NCBI GenBank assembly: GCA_948567375.1
Contig: OX419760.1
Span: 29,264,001 to 29,328,000, forward strand
DNA: 64,000 bases
Reading direction: 5' to 3'
DNA from: Lunularia cruciata
Taxonomy: Eukaryota > Streptophyta > Marchantiopsida > Lunulariales > Lunulariaceae
Shown here: positions 1-10,915 of the stretch, one piece after another
How positions within the stretch are numbered: position 1 is the first letter of the stretch
How the letters are laid out: each line of letters opens with the position of its first letter
Program-made: the position numbers and the translations under genes
The notes under the pieces: model-generated
The model's database searches: none
The model's input: the letters and a program-made list of their open reading frames with translations, nothing else
Told to the model about the DNA's origin: nothing

Positions 1-3000
1 CAACCAAATTCGCCAGAGTTCTCACCACTTGAACTTGAACATCCACATTTCCATCCCTTTGAAGAAAGAGCTAAAAGAGTTTCGAGATTCACTCCGAAAC
101 TTCTCCCATTCTTCTCCTCCCCTCTTCATGCGAGGCTAGATTGCCTAAGGTCGATGCAACGTTCTCGATCAGCACGGAATTACTTCCACGCGATAAACCA
201 TCCAATAATGCCTCAACACCACTGGGGAAATCCAGAATCTGCTTAGCAGCGGCCTCATAACCAGCCAAATTCGCCAGCCTTCTCACCACTTCAACTTGAA
301 CATCCACACTTCCATCCCTTTGAAGAAAGAGCTCAAAGAGTTTCGAGATTGACCCCGGAACTTCTCCCATTCTTCTCTTCCCCTCTTCATGCCAAGCTAG
401 ATTGCCTAAGGTCCATGCAGCGTCCTCCATCAGCACGGAATTGCTTCCACCGGATAGACCATCCAATAATGCCTCAACACCACCGGGGAAATCCAGAATG
501 TGCTTAGCAGCGGCCTCATAACCAGCCAAATTCCCCAGAGTTCTCACCACTTCAACTTGAACATCCACACTTCCATCCCTTTGAAGAAAGAGCTCAAAGA
601 GTTCCGAGATTGACCCCGGACCTTCTCCCATTCTTCTCTTCCCCTCTTCATGCGAAGCTAGATTGCCTAAGGTCCCTGCAACGTTCTCCATCAGCCCGGA
701 ATTACCTCCCCCGATAAACCTCCCATTAATGCCTCAACACCACCGGGGAAATCCAGAATGTGCTTAGCAGCGGCCTCACAATCAACGAAGCTCGACAGAG
801 TTCTCACCACTTCAACTTGAACGTCCACACTTCCATCCCTTTCAAGAAAGAGCTCAAAGAGTTTCGAGATTGACCCCGGAACTTCTCCCATTCTTCTTTT
901 CCCCTCTTCATGGAAAGCTAGATTAGCTAAGGTCGATGCAATGTTCTACATCAGCACGGAATTACTTCCACCCGATAAACTTCCACCCGATAAACTTCCA
1001 CCCGATAAACCATCCAATAATGCCTCAACACCACCGGGGAAATCCAGAATCTGCTTAGCAGCTGCCTCACAATCAGCCAAATTCGACAGAGATCTCACCA
1101 CTTCAACTTGAACATCCACACTTCCATCCCTTTGAAGAAAGAGCTCAAAGAGTTTCGAGATTGACCCCGGAACTTCTCCGATTCTCCACTTCCCCTCTTC
1201 ATGCAAAGCTAGATTGGCTAAGGTCCGTGCAACGTTCTTCATCAGCACGGAAGTACTTCCACCCGATCAACCATCCAATAATGCCTCGAGACCACCGGGG
1301 AAATCCAGAATCTGCTTAGCAGGGGACTCATAATTAGCCAAATGCGACAGAGTTCTCACCACTTGAACTTGAACATCCACACTTCCATCTCTTTGAAGAA
1401 AGAGCTCAAAGAGTTTCGAGATTGACCCCGGAACTTCTCCGATTCTCCCCTTCCCCTCTTCATGCAAAGCTAGATTGGCTAAGGTCCCTGCAATGTTCTC
1501 CATCAGCACGGAATTACTTCCACCTGATAAACCATCCAATAATGCCTCGACACCACCGGGGAAATCCAGAATCTGCTTAGCAGCTGCCTCATAATCAGCC
1601 AAATTCGACAGAGTTCTCACCACTCGAACTTGAACATCCACACTTCCATCCCTTTGAAGAAAGAGCTCAAAGAGTTTCGAGATTCACCCCGGAACTTCTC
1701 CGATTCTCCACTTCCCCTCTTCATGTTTGCCTAGATTGCCTAAGGTCCCTGCAACGTTCCCCAGCAGCACGGAAGTACTTTCACCTGATAAACCATCCAA
1801 TAATGCCTCGACACCACCGGGGAAATCCAGAATCTGCTTAGCAGCTGCCTCATAATCAGCCAAATTCGACAGAGTTCTCACCACTTCAACTTGAACATCC
1901 ACACTTCCATCCCTTTGAAGAAAGAGCTCAAAGAGTTTCGAGATTGACCCCGGAACTTCTCTTATTCTTCTCTTCCCCGCTTCACGGCAAGCTAGATTGG
2001 CTAAGGTCCATGCAACGTTCTTCATCACCATGGAATTACTTCCACCCGATAAACCATCCAATAATGCCTCAACACCAACGGGGAAATCCAGAATCTGCTA
2101 AGCAGCGGCCTCATCATCAGCCAAATTCGCCAGATTTCTTATCACTTCAACTTGAACATCCACACTTCCATCTCTTTGAAGAAAGAGCCCAAAGAGTTTC
2201 GAGATTGACCCCGGAACTTCTCCGATTCTCCTCTTCCCCTCTTCATGTCCGCCTAGATTGGCTAAGGTCCCTGCAAAGTTCTCCATCAGCACCGAATTAC
2301 TTCCACCCGATAAACCATCCAATAATGACTCGACACCACCGGGGAAATCCAGAATCTATTTAGCAGCTGCCTCATAATCAGTCAAATTCAACAGAGTTCT
2401 CACCACTTCAACTTTAACATCCACACTTCCATCCCTTTGAAGAAAGAGCTCAAAGAGTTTCGAGATTCACCCCGGAACTTCTCCGATTCTCCACTTCCCC
2501 TCTTCATGTTTGCCTAGATTGCCTAAGGTCCCTGCAACGTTCCCCAGCAGCACGGAAGTACTTCCACCTGATAAACCATCCAATAATGCCTCGACACCAC
2601 CGGGGAAATCCAGAATCTGCTTAGCAGCTGCCTCATAATCAGCCAAATTCGACAGAGTTCTCACCACTTCAACTTGAACATCCACACTTCCATCCCTTTG
2701 AAGAAGAGCTCAAAGAGTTTCGAGATTGACCCCGGAACTTCTCCGATTCTCCCCTTCCCCTCTTCATGCATAGCTAGATTGGTTAAGGTCCATGCAACGT
2801 TCTTCATCACCATGGAATTACTTCCACCCGATAAACCATCCAATAATGCCTCGACACCACCGGGGAAATCCAGAATCCGCTTAGCAGCGGCCTCATCATC
2901 AGCCAAATTCGACAGAGTTCTCACCACTTGAACTTGAAGATCCACACTTCCATCTCTTTGAAGAAAGAGCTCAAAGAGTTTCGAGATTGACCCCGGAACT

Positions 3001-6000
3001 TCTCCGATTCTTCTAGTCCCCTCTTCACGGTAAGCTATATTGCCTAAGGTCCATGCAACGCTCTTCATCAGCACGGAATCACTTCCACCCGATAAACCAT
3101 CCAATAATCCCTCGACACCACCGGGGAAATCCAGAATCTGCTTAACAGCTGCCTCATAATCAGCCAAATTCGACAGAGTTCTCACCACTTCAACTTGAAC
3201 ATCCACACTTCCATCCCTTTGAAGAAAGACCTCAAAGAGTTTCGAGATTGACCCCGGAACTTCTCCGATTCTCCACTTCCCCTCTTCATGTTTGCCTAGA
3301 TTGGCTAAGGTCCCTGCAACGTTCTTCATCAGCACGGAATTACTTCCACCCGATAAACCATCCAATAATGCCTCAACACCACCGGGGGAATCCAGAATCT
3401 GCTTAGCAGCTGCCTCATAATCAGCCAAATTCGACAGAGTTCTCACCACTTCAACTTGAACATCCACACTTCCATCCCTTTGAAGAAAGAGCTCAAAGAG
3501 TTTCGAGATTGACCCCGGAACTTCTCCAATTCTCCTCTTCCCCTCTTCATGTCCGCCTAGATTGGCTAACGTCCCTGCAACGTTCTCCATCAGCACCGAA
3601 TTACTTCCACCCGATAAACCATCCAATAATGCCTCAACACCACCGGGGAAATCCAGAATCTGCTTAGCAGCTGCCTCATAATCAGCCAAATTCAACAGAG
3701 TTCTCACCACTTCAACTTGAACATCCACACTTCCATCCCTTTGAAGAAAGAGCTCAAAGAGTTTCGAGATTGACCCCGGAATTTCTCCGATTCTCCCCTT
3801 CCCCTCTTGATGGATAGCTAGATTGGTTAAGGTCCATGCAACGTTCTTCATCACCATGGAATTACTTCCACCCGATAAACCATCCAATAATGCCTCGACA
3901 CCACCGGGGAAATCCAGAATCTGCTTAGCAGCGGCCTCATAATCAGCTCAATTCGACAGAGTTCTCACCACTTCAACTTGAACATCCACACTTCCATCTC
4001 TTTGAAGAAAGAGCTCAAAGAGTTTCGAGATTGACCCCGGAACTTCTCCGATTCTTCTAGTCCCCTCTTCAGGGCAAGCTAGATTGGTTAAGGTCCATGC
4101 AACGCTCTTCATCAGCACGGAATTACTTCCACCCGATAAACCATCCAATAATGCCTCGACACCACCGGGGAAATCCAGAATCTGCTTAACAGCTGCCTCA
4201 TAATCAGCCAAATTCGACAGAGTTCTCACCACTTCAACTTGAACATCCACACTTCCGTCCCTTTGAAGAAAGAGCTCAAAGAGTTTCGAGATTGACCCCG
4301 GAACTTCTCCGATTCTCCACTTCCCCTCTTCATGTTTGCCTAGATTGCCTAAGGTCCATGCGACGTTCTTCATCACCATGGAATTACTTCCACCCGATAA
4401 ACCATCCAATAATGCCTCAACACCACCGGGGAAATCCAGAATCTGCTTAGCACCTGCCTCATAATCAGCCAAATTCGCCAGAGTTCTCACCACTTGAACT
4501 TGAACATCCACACTTCCATCCCTTTGAAGAAAGAGCTCAAAGAGTTTCGAGATTGACCCCGGAACTTCTCCGATTCTCCTCTTCCCCTCTTCATGTCCGC
4601 CTAGATTGGCTAACGTCCCTGCAACGTTCTCTATCAGCACGGAATTACTTCCACCCGATAAACCATCCAATAATGCCTCAACACCACCGGGGAAATCCAG
4701 AATCTGCTTAGCAGCTGCCTCATAATCAGCCAAATTCAACAGAGTTCTCACCACTTGAACTTTAACATCCACACTTCCATCCCTTTGAAGAAAGAGCTCA
4801 AAGAGTTTCGAGATTGACCCCGGAACTTCTCTGATTCTCCACTTCCCCTCTTCATGTTTGCCTAGATTGGCTAAGGTCCCTGCAACGTTCCCCAGCAGCA
4901 CGGAAGTACTTCCACCGGATAAACGATCCAATAATGCCTCGACACCACCGGGGAAATCCAGAATCTGCTTAGCAGCGGCCTCATTATCAGCCAAATTCGA
5001 CAGAGTTCTCACCACTTCAACTTGAACATCCACACTTCCATCTCTTTGAAGAAAGAGCTCAAAGAGTTTCGAGATTGACCCCGGAACTTCTCCGATTCTT
5101 CTAGTCCCCTCTTCACGGCAAGCTAGATTGCCTAAGGTCCATGCAACGCTCTTCATCAGCATGGAATTACTTCCACCCGATAAACCATCCAATAATGCCT
5201 CAACACCACCGGGGAAATCCAGAATCTGCTTAGCAGCGGCCTCATTACAAGCCAAAATCCACAGAGTTCTCACCACTTGAACTTGAACATCCACACTTCC
5301 ATCCCTTTGAAGAAAGAGCTTAAAGAGTTTCGAGATTGACCCCGGAACTTCTCCGATTCTCCCCTTCCCCTCTTCATGCAAAGCTAGATTGGCTAAGGTC
5401 CCTGCAACGTTCTCCATCAGCATGGAAGTACTTCCACCTGATAAACCATCCAATAATGCCTCGACACCACCGGGGAAATCCAGAATCTGCTTAGAAGGGG
5501 CCTCATAATAAGTCAAACTCCACAGAGTTCTCACCACTTCAACTTGAACATCCACACTTCCATCTCTTTGAAGAAAGACCTCAAAGAGTTTCGAGATTGA
5601 CCCCGGAACTTCTCCCATTCTTCTCGTCCCCTCTTCACGGCAAGCTAGATTGCCTAAGGTCCATGCAATGTTCTCCATCAGCACGGAATTACTTCCACCC
5701 GATCAACCATCCAATAATGCCTCAACACCACCGGGGAAATCCAGAATCTGCTTAGCAGCGGCCTCATAATAAGTCAAATTCCACAGAGTTCTCACCACTT
5801 GAACTTGAACATCCACACTTCCATCTCTTTGAAGAAAGAGCTTAAAGAGTTTCGAGATTGACCCCGGAACTTCTCCGATTCTCCCCTTCCCCTCTTCATG
5901 CAAAGCTAGATTGGCTAAGGTCCCTGCAACGTTCTCCATCAGCATGGAAGTACTTCCACCTGATAAACCATCCAATAATGCCTCGACACCACCGGGGAAA

Positions 6001-6675
6001 TCCAGAATCTGCTTAGAAGGGGCCTCATAATAAGTCAAACTCCACAGAGTTCTCACCACTTCAACTTGAACATCCACACTTCCATCTCTTTGAAGAAAGA
6101 CCTCAAAGAGTTTCGAGATTGACCCCGGAACTTCTCCCATTCTTCTCGTCCCCTCTTCACGGCAAGCTAGATTGCCTAAGGTCCATGCAATGTTCTCCAT
6201 CAGCACGGAATTACTTCCACCCGATAAACCATCCAATAATGCCTCAACACCACCGGGGAAATCCAGAATCTGCTTAGCAGCGGCCTCATAATAAGTCAAA
6301 TTCCACAGAGTTCTCACCACTTGAACTTGAACATCCACACTTCCATCTCTTTGAAGAAAGAGGTCAAAGAGTTTCGAGATTGACCCTGGAACTTCTCCCA
6401 TTCTTCTCCTCCCCTCTTCATGCGAAGCTAGATTGGCTAAGGTCCATGCAATGTTCTCCATCAGCAGGGAATTACTTCCACTTGATAAGCCCTCCAATAA
6501 TGCCTCAACACCACCGGGGAAATCCAGAATCTGCTTAGCAGCGGCCTCACAAAAAGTCAAACTCGACAGAGTTCTCACCACGTCAACTTGAACATCCACA
6601 CTTCCATCCATTTGAAAAAAGAGGTCAAAGAGTTTCGAGATTGACCCCGGAACTTCTCCGACTCTCGTCCTCCCA
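1..6675 (-). repeat. Copy A ARM-module array, about 25 x 261 bp, four-unit higher-order pattern
   Basis: The period is 261 bp, as in copy B, but the units belong to a different subfamily (LFELF and LLDGLSGGSNS rather than LFDLF and LLEG). A marker segment reading GATTCTTCTAGTCCCCTCTT on the plus strand occurs near 3007, 4051 and 5095, a 1044 bp (four-unit) spacing. A two-unit block near 5340-5700 is repeated without visible change 522 bp further on. The array passes through the left edge, so its full length is not visible. Confidence 0.85.
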
Positions 6676-7221
6676 CCTTTATGGCGTACTATGCAATCTA
6701 AAGCGTCTGCAGCAATTTGCCTGAGTGTGGAGTTCTGACCAAGAGACAAACAACCTATCACGGTCCGAAGCGCGCCTGGAAACTCCACTATCTGCTTATT
6801 ATTAGCTTTGTATAGAGCCAAACGACCGATACCGCAAAGGTGAAGTTTCTGGTATGGGGAGCATGAGCTTTCATCGGTGTGCTGCGGCGTTAAAAACAAT
6901 TCAACCAGACATTTTATGGTCCGAGGAGTATGAGATTCACTACACAATCCTGTGTTCGAAATTCGAGTCAATGTGCTGATTATTGGTGGTCCATAGTGCA
7001 AAGATGAGACCAAACTTTGCAGACACGTGTCATCAAGTTGTCCATTGCGAACGACCTTGACGTAAACCTACAAATAGATACGGAACAAAGAAACTGGGAA
7101 GTTAGAGTGTTATTGGATTCTTTTCATTTAAGTTTGGGGTAAATTCCAAGTAATTTCAGTGCTTTCCTACAAGGCTGCCTGACATTAAGAGAGAACGCGA
7201 GTGGGCAAAAGTAGAACAGAC

Positions 7222-8064
7222 CTGCTTGACATAATGAGCCAAGTTCTCATCATATTCTGGCAGTTGGTCCTGCATGAGGAAGGGAAGGTTCTCCATTGCC
7301 CCTCGTAACTTCTTCAAGCGGCCGTAATCTATAGCACTCATTCCAAGGTTTTCTGTAGCTTTCTTTGCATGAGTTTCCTGTAAGTAGAGGGCGCAAAGTG
7401 CAAAGACTTCATCCCCGTGCCGGTCATCAAAGATGATTTCATGATCAAGTCCGGAGTTCGGCATGGTTTTATCGTTCAGCAACTGCATCGCAGTCATCAC
7501 CTCTTCAACATGCTTTCTCGTCTCCCGGTGATTATTGATGAAATTTCGCTGCAGATCATGCAACCCTAAGGTTTGGTATTGCTTCTTTATGACTGGTATT
7601 CCTTCTGCAATCGGATCCCTATATTCTAGAAACTGGATGTTCGATTGCAACATCGTACCGCTTTCCATCAATTGATTTTTATGGTCGTCGAACAGCACTG
7701 CATCTCCTTCTCCTCGTGCATGTAGTAATCTAGTGTACAACATGTACACAACATGATTGGGGATGGACTGGCCCTCACAATTTGCAATCAAGATTAGCAA
7801 AGCCCTAGCATTAGGTTTGAGCTCTCTGTACGTCATCAACATTGTCTCCCAAATGTTCTTTTCGTATGAGAAGAGAAGTACTGATCTCAGATGCAGAAAT
7901 GTGCCTTCCCCTTGAACGTTTTCCTTTATGGCTGCTGCGTAACTATTTGCAACCCTCTTCCACTCCCCGACGTCATTGTTCTTCTTCCTGTTTATCCTCT
8001 TGCCCACCATCGCCATAGCCAGTGGATTATACTCTGCTCGAACTATCAGATCTCGAGCAACATC
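7222..8064 (-). other. Copy A exon 2: ARC half of NB-ARC with GLPL-like and MHD-like motifs
   Basis: Open for 281 codons between an acceptor (TTCTCACAG) and a donor (CAG then GTCTGT). It joins exon 1 in frame as LK-DVARDL. NPLALAMVGKR is the GLPL-type motif and LGLHDLQRN the MHD-type motif. Length and splice phases equal those of copy B. I see no lesion here. Confidence 0.82.
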
Positions 8065-8714
8065 CTGTGAGAAGTACATAAAATCAAATGCATACATCTT
8101 TAGCCTACTAGGTATACATCAAGTAACAAATGATTAAAATCTAAATACTAGGAAATAGATATACAAACAAGATCCAGTTCTTCGGCAGTCCGCAATTTCC
8201 AGGCAAGACCTCACCGGTGTACAAGCTGTCATCTTGTATCGATCCCAGTCCCGGCCTATGAGGTAACAACTGATTCACTTCTAAAAACAGGAGAAAAGGT
8301 GATACATGCATATGGGGATATCTCGTGTAATAAAGCTTTAGTTGCTATTATTCCACAATGAAGTTCAACAAGTCCAAACAAGACCTCACCGGTGTACAAG
8401 CTGTCATCTTGTATCGATCCCAGTCCCGGGCGATGAGGTAACAACTGATTCTCTTCTAAAAACAGAACAAGAGGTGATACATGCATATTGGGATATCTCG
8501 TGTAATAAAGCTTTAGCTGCTAGTATTCCACAATGAAGTTTTCCGGTGGTAAACATGAACCACCCCATCTACATCGATAGTACTATTATATTCAAAGCAT
8601 CAAATTTTAATTATCAAGCACGCTCAATTTTCTCCCATAAATTTTCACTCACAAGGAAATCGGGACTGGTGCATGCGATGCACAAAAATAACAAAGTAGA
8701 AGTTTCTGACAGAC
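8065..8714 (-). other. Copy A intron 1 with an internal tandem duplication
   Basis: The intron is 650 bp, against 491 bp in copy B. A block beginning AAGACCTCACCGGTGTACAA starts at 8205 and again at 8380, giving a 175 bp period, and both copies end near a CCACAATGAAG segment. Copy B carries this block once, so the extra length comes from a duplication after A and B separated. Confidence 0.7.
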
Positions 8715-9755
8715 CTTCAAAGCTTGTGGTAGATCATTGTTTGGCAATCCTGCATGGCATGCAAGGATTTTCTCCGCTGCCTTCAGCTCGATCCGCTCCG
8801 TCTGAATTTGTACAGAATCTTCCCATAGCATGGACTTCCGGGACGTGACCAGCAACCTCACATTTCTAAGCGATGCTCTGTTCACCAGCCCAACAAACGA
8901 CTCTACAAAAGTGGACTCCCACACATCGTCCAAGATCACCAAAGCAGTTCGCGCACTGAGAAGACGCTGTATTCGGTTCTCAATCTGAATTTTGAGATTT
9001 GCACCACCGTGGTCTTGACTGATTTCCGCACAATCCTCTGGAGCAAGCTTTGTCAGGAGTTCTAGTTGCTTGGATGCCACGGTTGCTCCATAACCACACT
9101 CCAAGAAGAAAACCAAGCTGAATGGTGTATCTTCTCGAGGAATCAGATTTCTATAATGGACAACCATGTACCTGGCTAAGATAGTTTTTCCTGTACCAGG
9201 ATCACCGTGTAACAGAACTACAGAGGGCCCGTCCTTTTCCTCAAGTGCATCTACAAGCCTTTTGTCGATGCTTAGTGGCACATGTGACCTCGCAGCTTCT
9301 TCACTGATCTTGAAGGAACAAGGTTTAGCAAATGCTTCCTTCATCATCACTTGATGCGCACTTTGCTTTTGTTGCATCACAGTAAGCACATCGCTGTATG
9401 CTTGTAGGATCTCCTTAAGCAACGCTTCTAAATTTTCTGGGAAAAGAGTTGCAGTTACCTTGAAACAACATCCGGGAAGAAAACGGATCCATCTCTTTTT
9501 TTCTTTGTCCCTTTGTTCTTGTTCTTTCTCCACTAGAACCTTGGCTTTCTCCAACCTTTTCCGCAACTGATGGTCGTCTGTTAGACCAAATTCGTTGATC
9601 ATGGTCGAGTAAGTGTCGTATTGCTCCCGAAGACTGTCCAATTGCGCTGGAATACGTTTCCATGCTTCATGTGCATGGTGCCATCTATTGCCCAGATCCG
9701 ATATCTGGGGTATAAGGGCTACAAGTGCTGCAGCTGCAGCTACTACCTCCACCAT
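8715..9755 (-). other. Copy A exon 1: N-terminal helical domain and first half of NB-ARC
   Basis: Open for 347 codons, the same length as copy B exon 1 and nearly identical in sequence. It carries an alanine-rich hydrophobic helix (residues 3-20), a Lys/Glu-rich helical region (about 64-90), the P-loop at 184-191, kinase 2 at about 271-280 and an RNBS-B-like LLVTSRKS at about 301-308. The donor is AAG followed by GTCTGT. No coding lesion is visible in this exon. Confidence 0.85.
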
Positions 9756-10114
9756 CGATCCTGAACACAATTTGTCACCGTGAAAACAGGGGATGCAAAT
9801 CGGGCATATTTATGCTGCATAGCCAATAGTACATGTCATTAAGATATTCTCAAAGTATCGGTCCAGGTAGAGAAAATTCGGATTGTAAAGACCATAGAAA
9901 TCCCGAAACGATGAGAGCAGAATCAATTTTCAGGTTCACTCCATTCTAAGATAATCCAAACATCAGATCATGTATGGCGTTAAGATCGGAGCATCCTTAC
10001 CTGGAGAAACTGTAGTACTCTCACAGAATAAATTGCCGGGGGAGAGCGTGCTAACAAAATTCTGACACTCCGGCTCACATGCACACAAGTTCTTCAGATT
10101 CTACTACAATCCTT

Positions 10115-10915
10115 AGTTTGCTAGTACATACTTTATGAACTCCCGAGGGGGCTTGAGAAAGTGATTAAATCTGGACCAAACTCCCGATCGGAGATCAACG
10201 TTAATAGGCAAGCTCTTTCAGGCAAACTATGCTGTCGCCAAGCATGACTTTGGCTGGACAATTCCTGATTTTCAAAATCTCCTCAGAACTTACACACACC
10301 TCAAACCAACCAACGCTGTTCTGCTTTACAATATAGGGACTCATCTGCATCTCCCTCGGTTCCGGAATTTCTTCTCACAGACAAATGATGAACTCCTGCC
10401 CCGTGCGACGACGAGCGAATCGCAGTAAACTCTCGAAATCAGGCGCATCGATCACATACCTGCATTTACAAAATTGCACCGACTTCAGGCTATCCCACGT
10501 GAAAAGCTCGTACATTGACAGAATAATTGTCTTGACCGAGTAAAAAGCGGGGACCGCGTAGGATAACAAAGAATAGTCAATGTAAGTACAGTCACTGGTT
10601 CCTATCCTGACATGAGGCTCTCGTTGTCTCTTACGTTGAGGTTCTCTCTAGTGCCTTCTGTTGCACTACTAGTGCATGTCGGGTCCACCTGCTGTACATG
10701 AAAGTCTTCAGTTGACAACTTATCTCCTCATATTGTTTTCCGTACAGAGACCAGGCAAGTGCAAAATATAATGGAAACGTGAGGTGGGTACCACAAGCTA
10801 AAGAATCAATTGACTTGCTTGATAAGACCAATTCGCAAGCGCCTATGCCCCAAAACTGTTTCTCCTGCGACGATTTGACACTAGAAGTCTCTGGCAGAGT
10901 GAGGGAGCATCGGAT
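10115..10915 (-). pseudogene. Relic X-A: truncated twin of relic X upstream of copy A
   Basis: It contains the counterpart of X-B from the SSKSIDSLA piece (10831-10631), through the SMYELFTWD and PDFESLLRFARRR piece (10569-10375), to MQMSPY and NCPAKVMLG (about 10350-10200). The GHPLALA segment is missing. Homology to X-B ends near 10915 and is replaced by sequence shared with 60.6 kb, so a rearrangement junction cuts this relic. Confidence 0.6.

Larger units (their letters stand above)
1..9755 (-). pseudogene. NB-ARC-ARM immune receptor copy A, disrupted, runs off the left edge
   Basis: This is an NLR-type gene read right to left. Exons by homology with copy B are 9755-8715, 8064-7222 and 7067 to beyond base 1. 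Both introns have GT...AG ends. I chose the ATG at 9755 (MVEVV) because the 15 bases before it open on a TTG, which is not a plausible plant start. Exon 1 has a hydrophobic N-terminal helix, a charged helical stretch, P-loop GDPGTGKT and kinase-2 LVILDDVW. Exon 2 has NPLALA and an MHD-like LHDL. Exon 3 is an array of about 25 261-bp ARM modules (LFELF/LLDG type). The frame is broken by TGA at 5703-5705, a stop at 3948-3950, a 1-base deletion near 2703, stops at 2467, 2098, 1684, 1267 and 946, a frameshift near 701 and a stop at 89. The intact head could still encode 1082 residues. The call as an NLR-ARM pseudogene is firm; whether the head is expressed is unknown. Confidence 0.85.

Noticed and set aside
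1944-2363. Open frame on the plus strand across the A array
   Set aside because: It is antisense to the ARM modules; the repeat structure makes a similar antisense frame recur every 261 bp. The same holds for the 65-78 codon antisense frames at 47878-52992.
1-7067. Stops in the A array as hidden introns
   Set aside because: The 261 bp phase and module sequence run straight through each stop, with no GT/AG pair that would remove less than a conserved module, so point lesions are simpler.
9166-9354. Plus-strand frames opposite exon 1 of A (and 44963-45151 opposite B)
   Set aside because: They are antisense shadows of the conserved NB-ARC coding sequence and carry no motif of their own.
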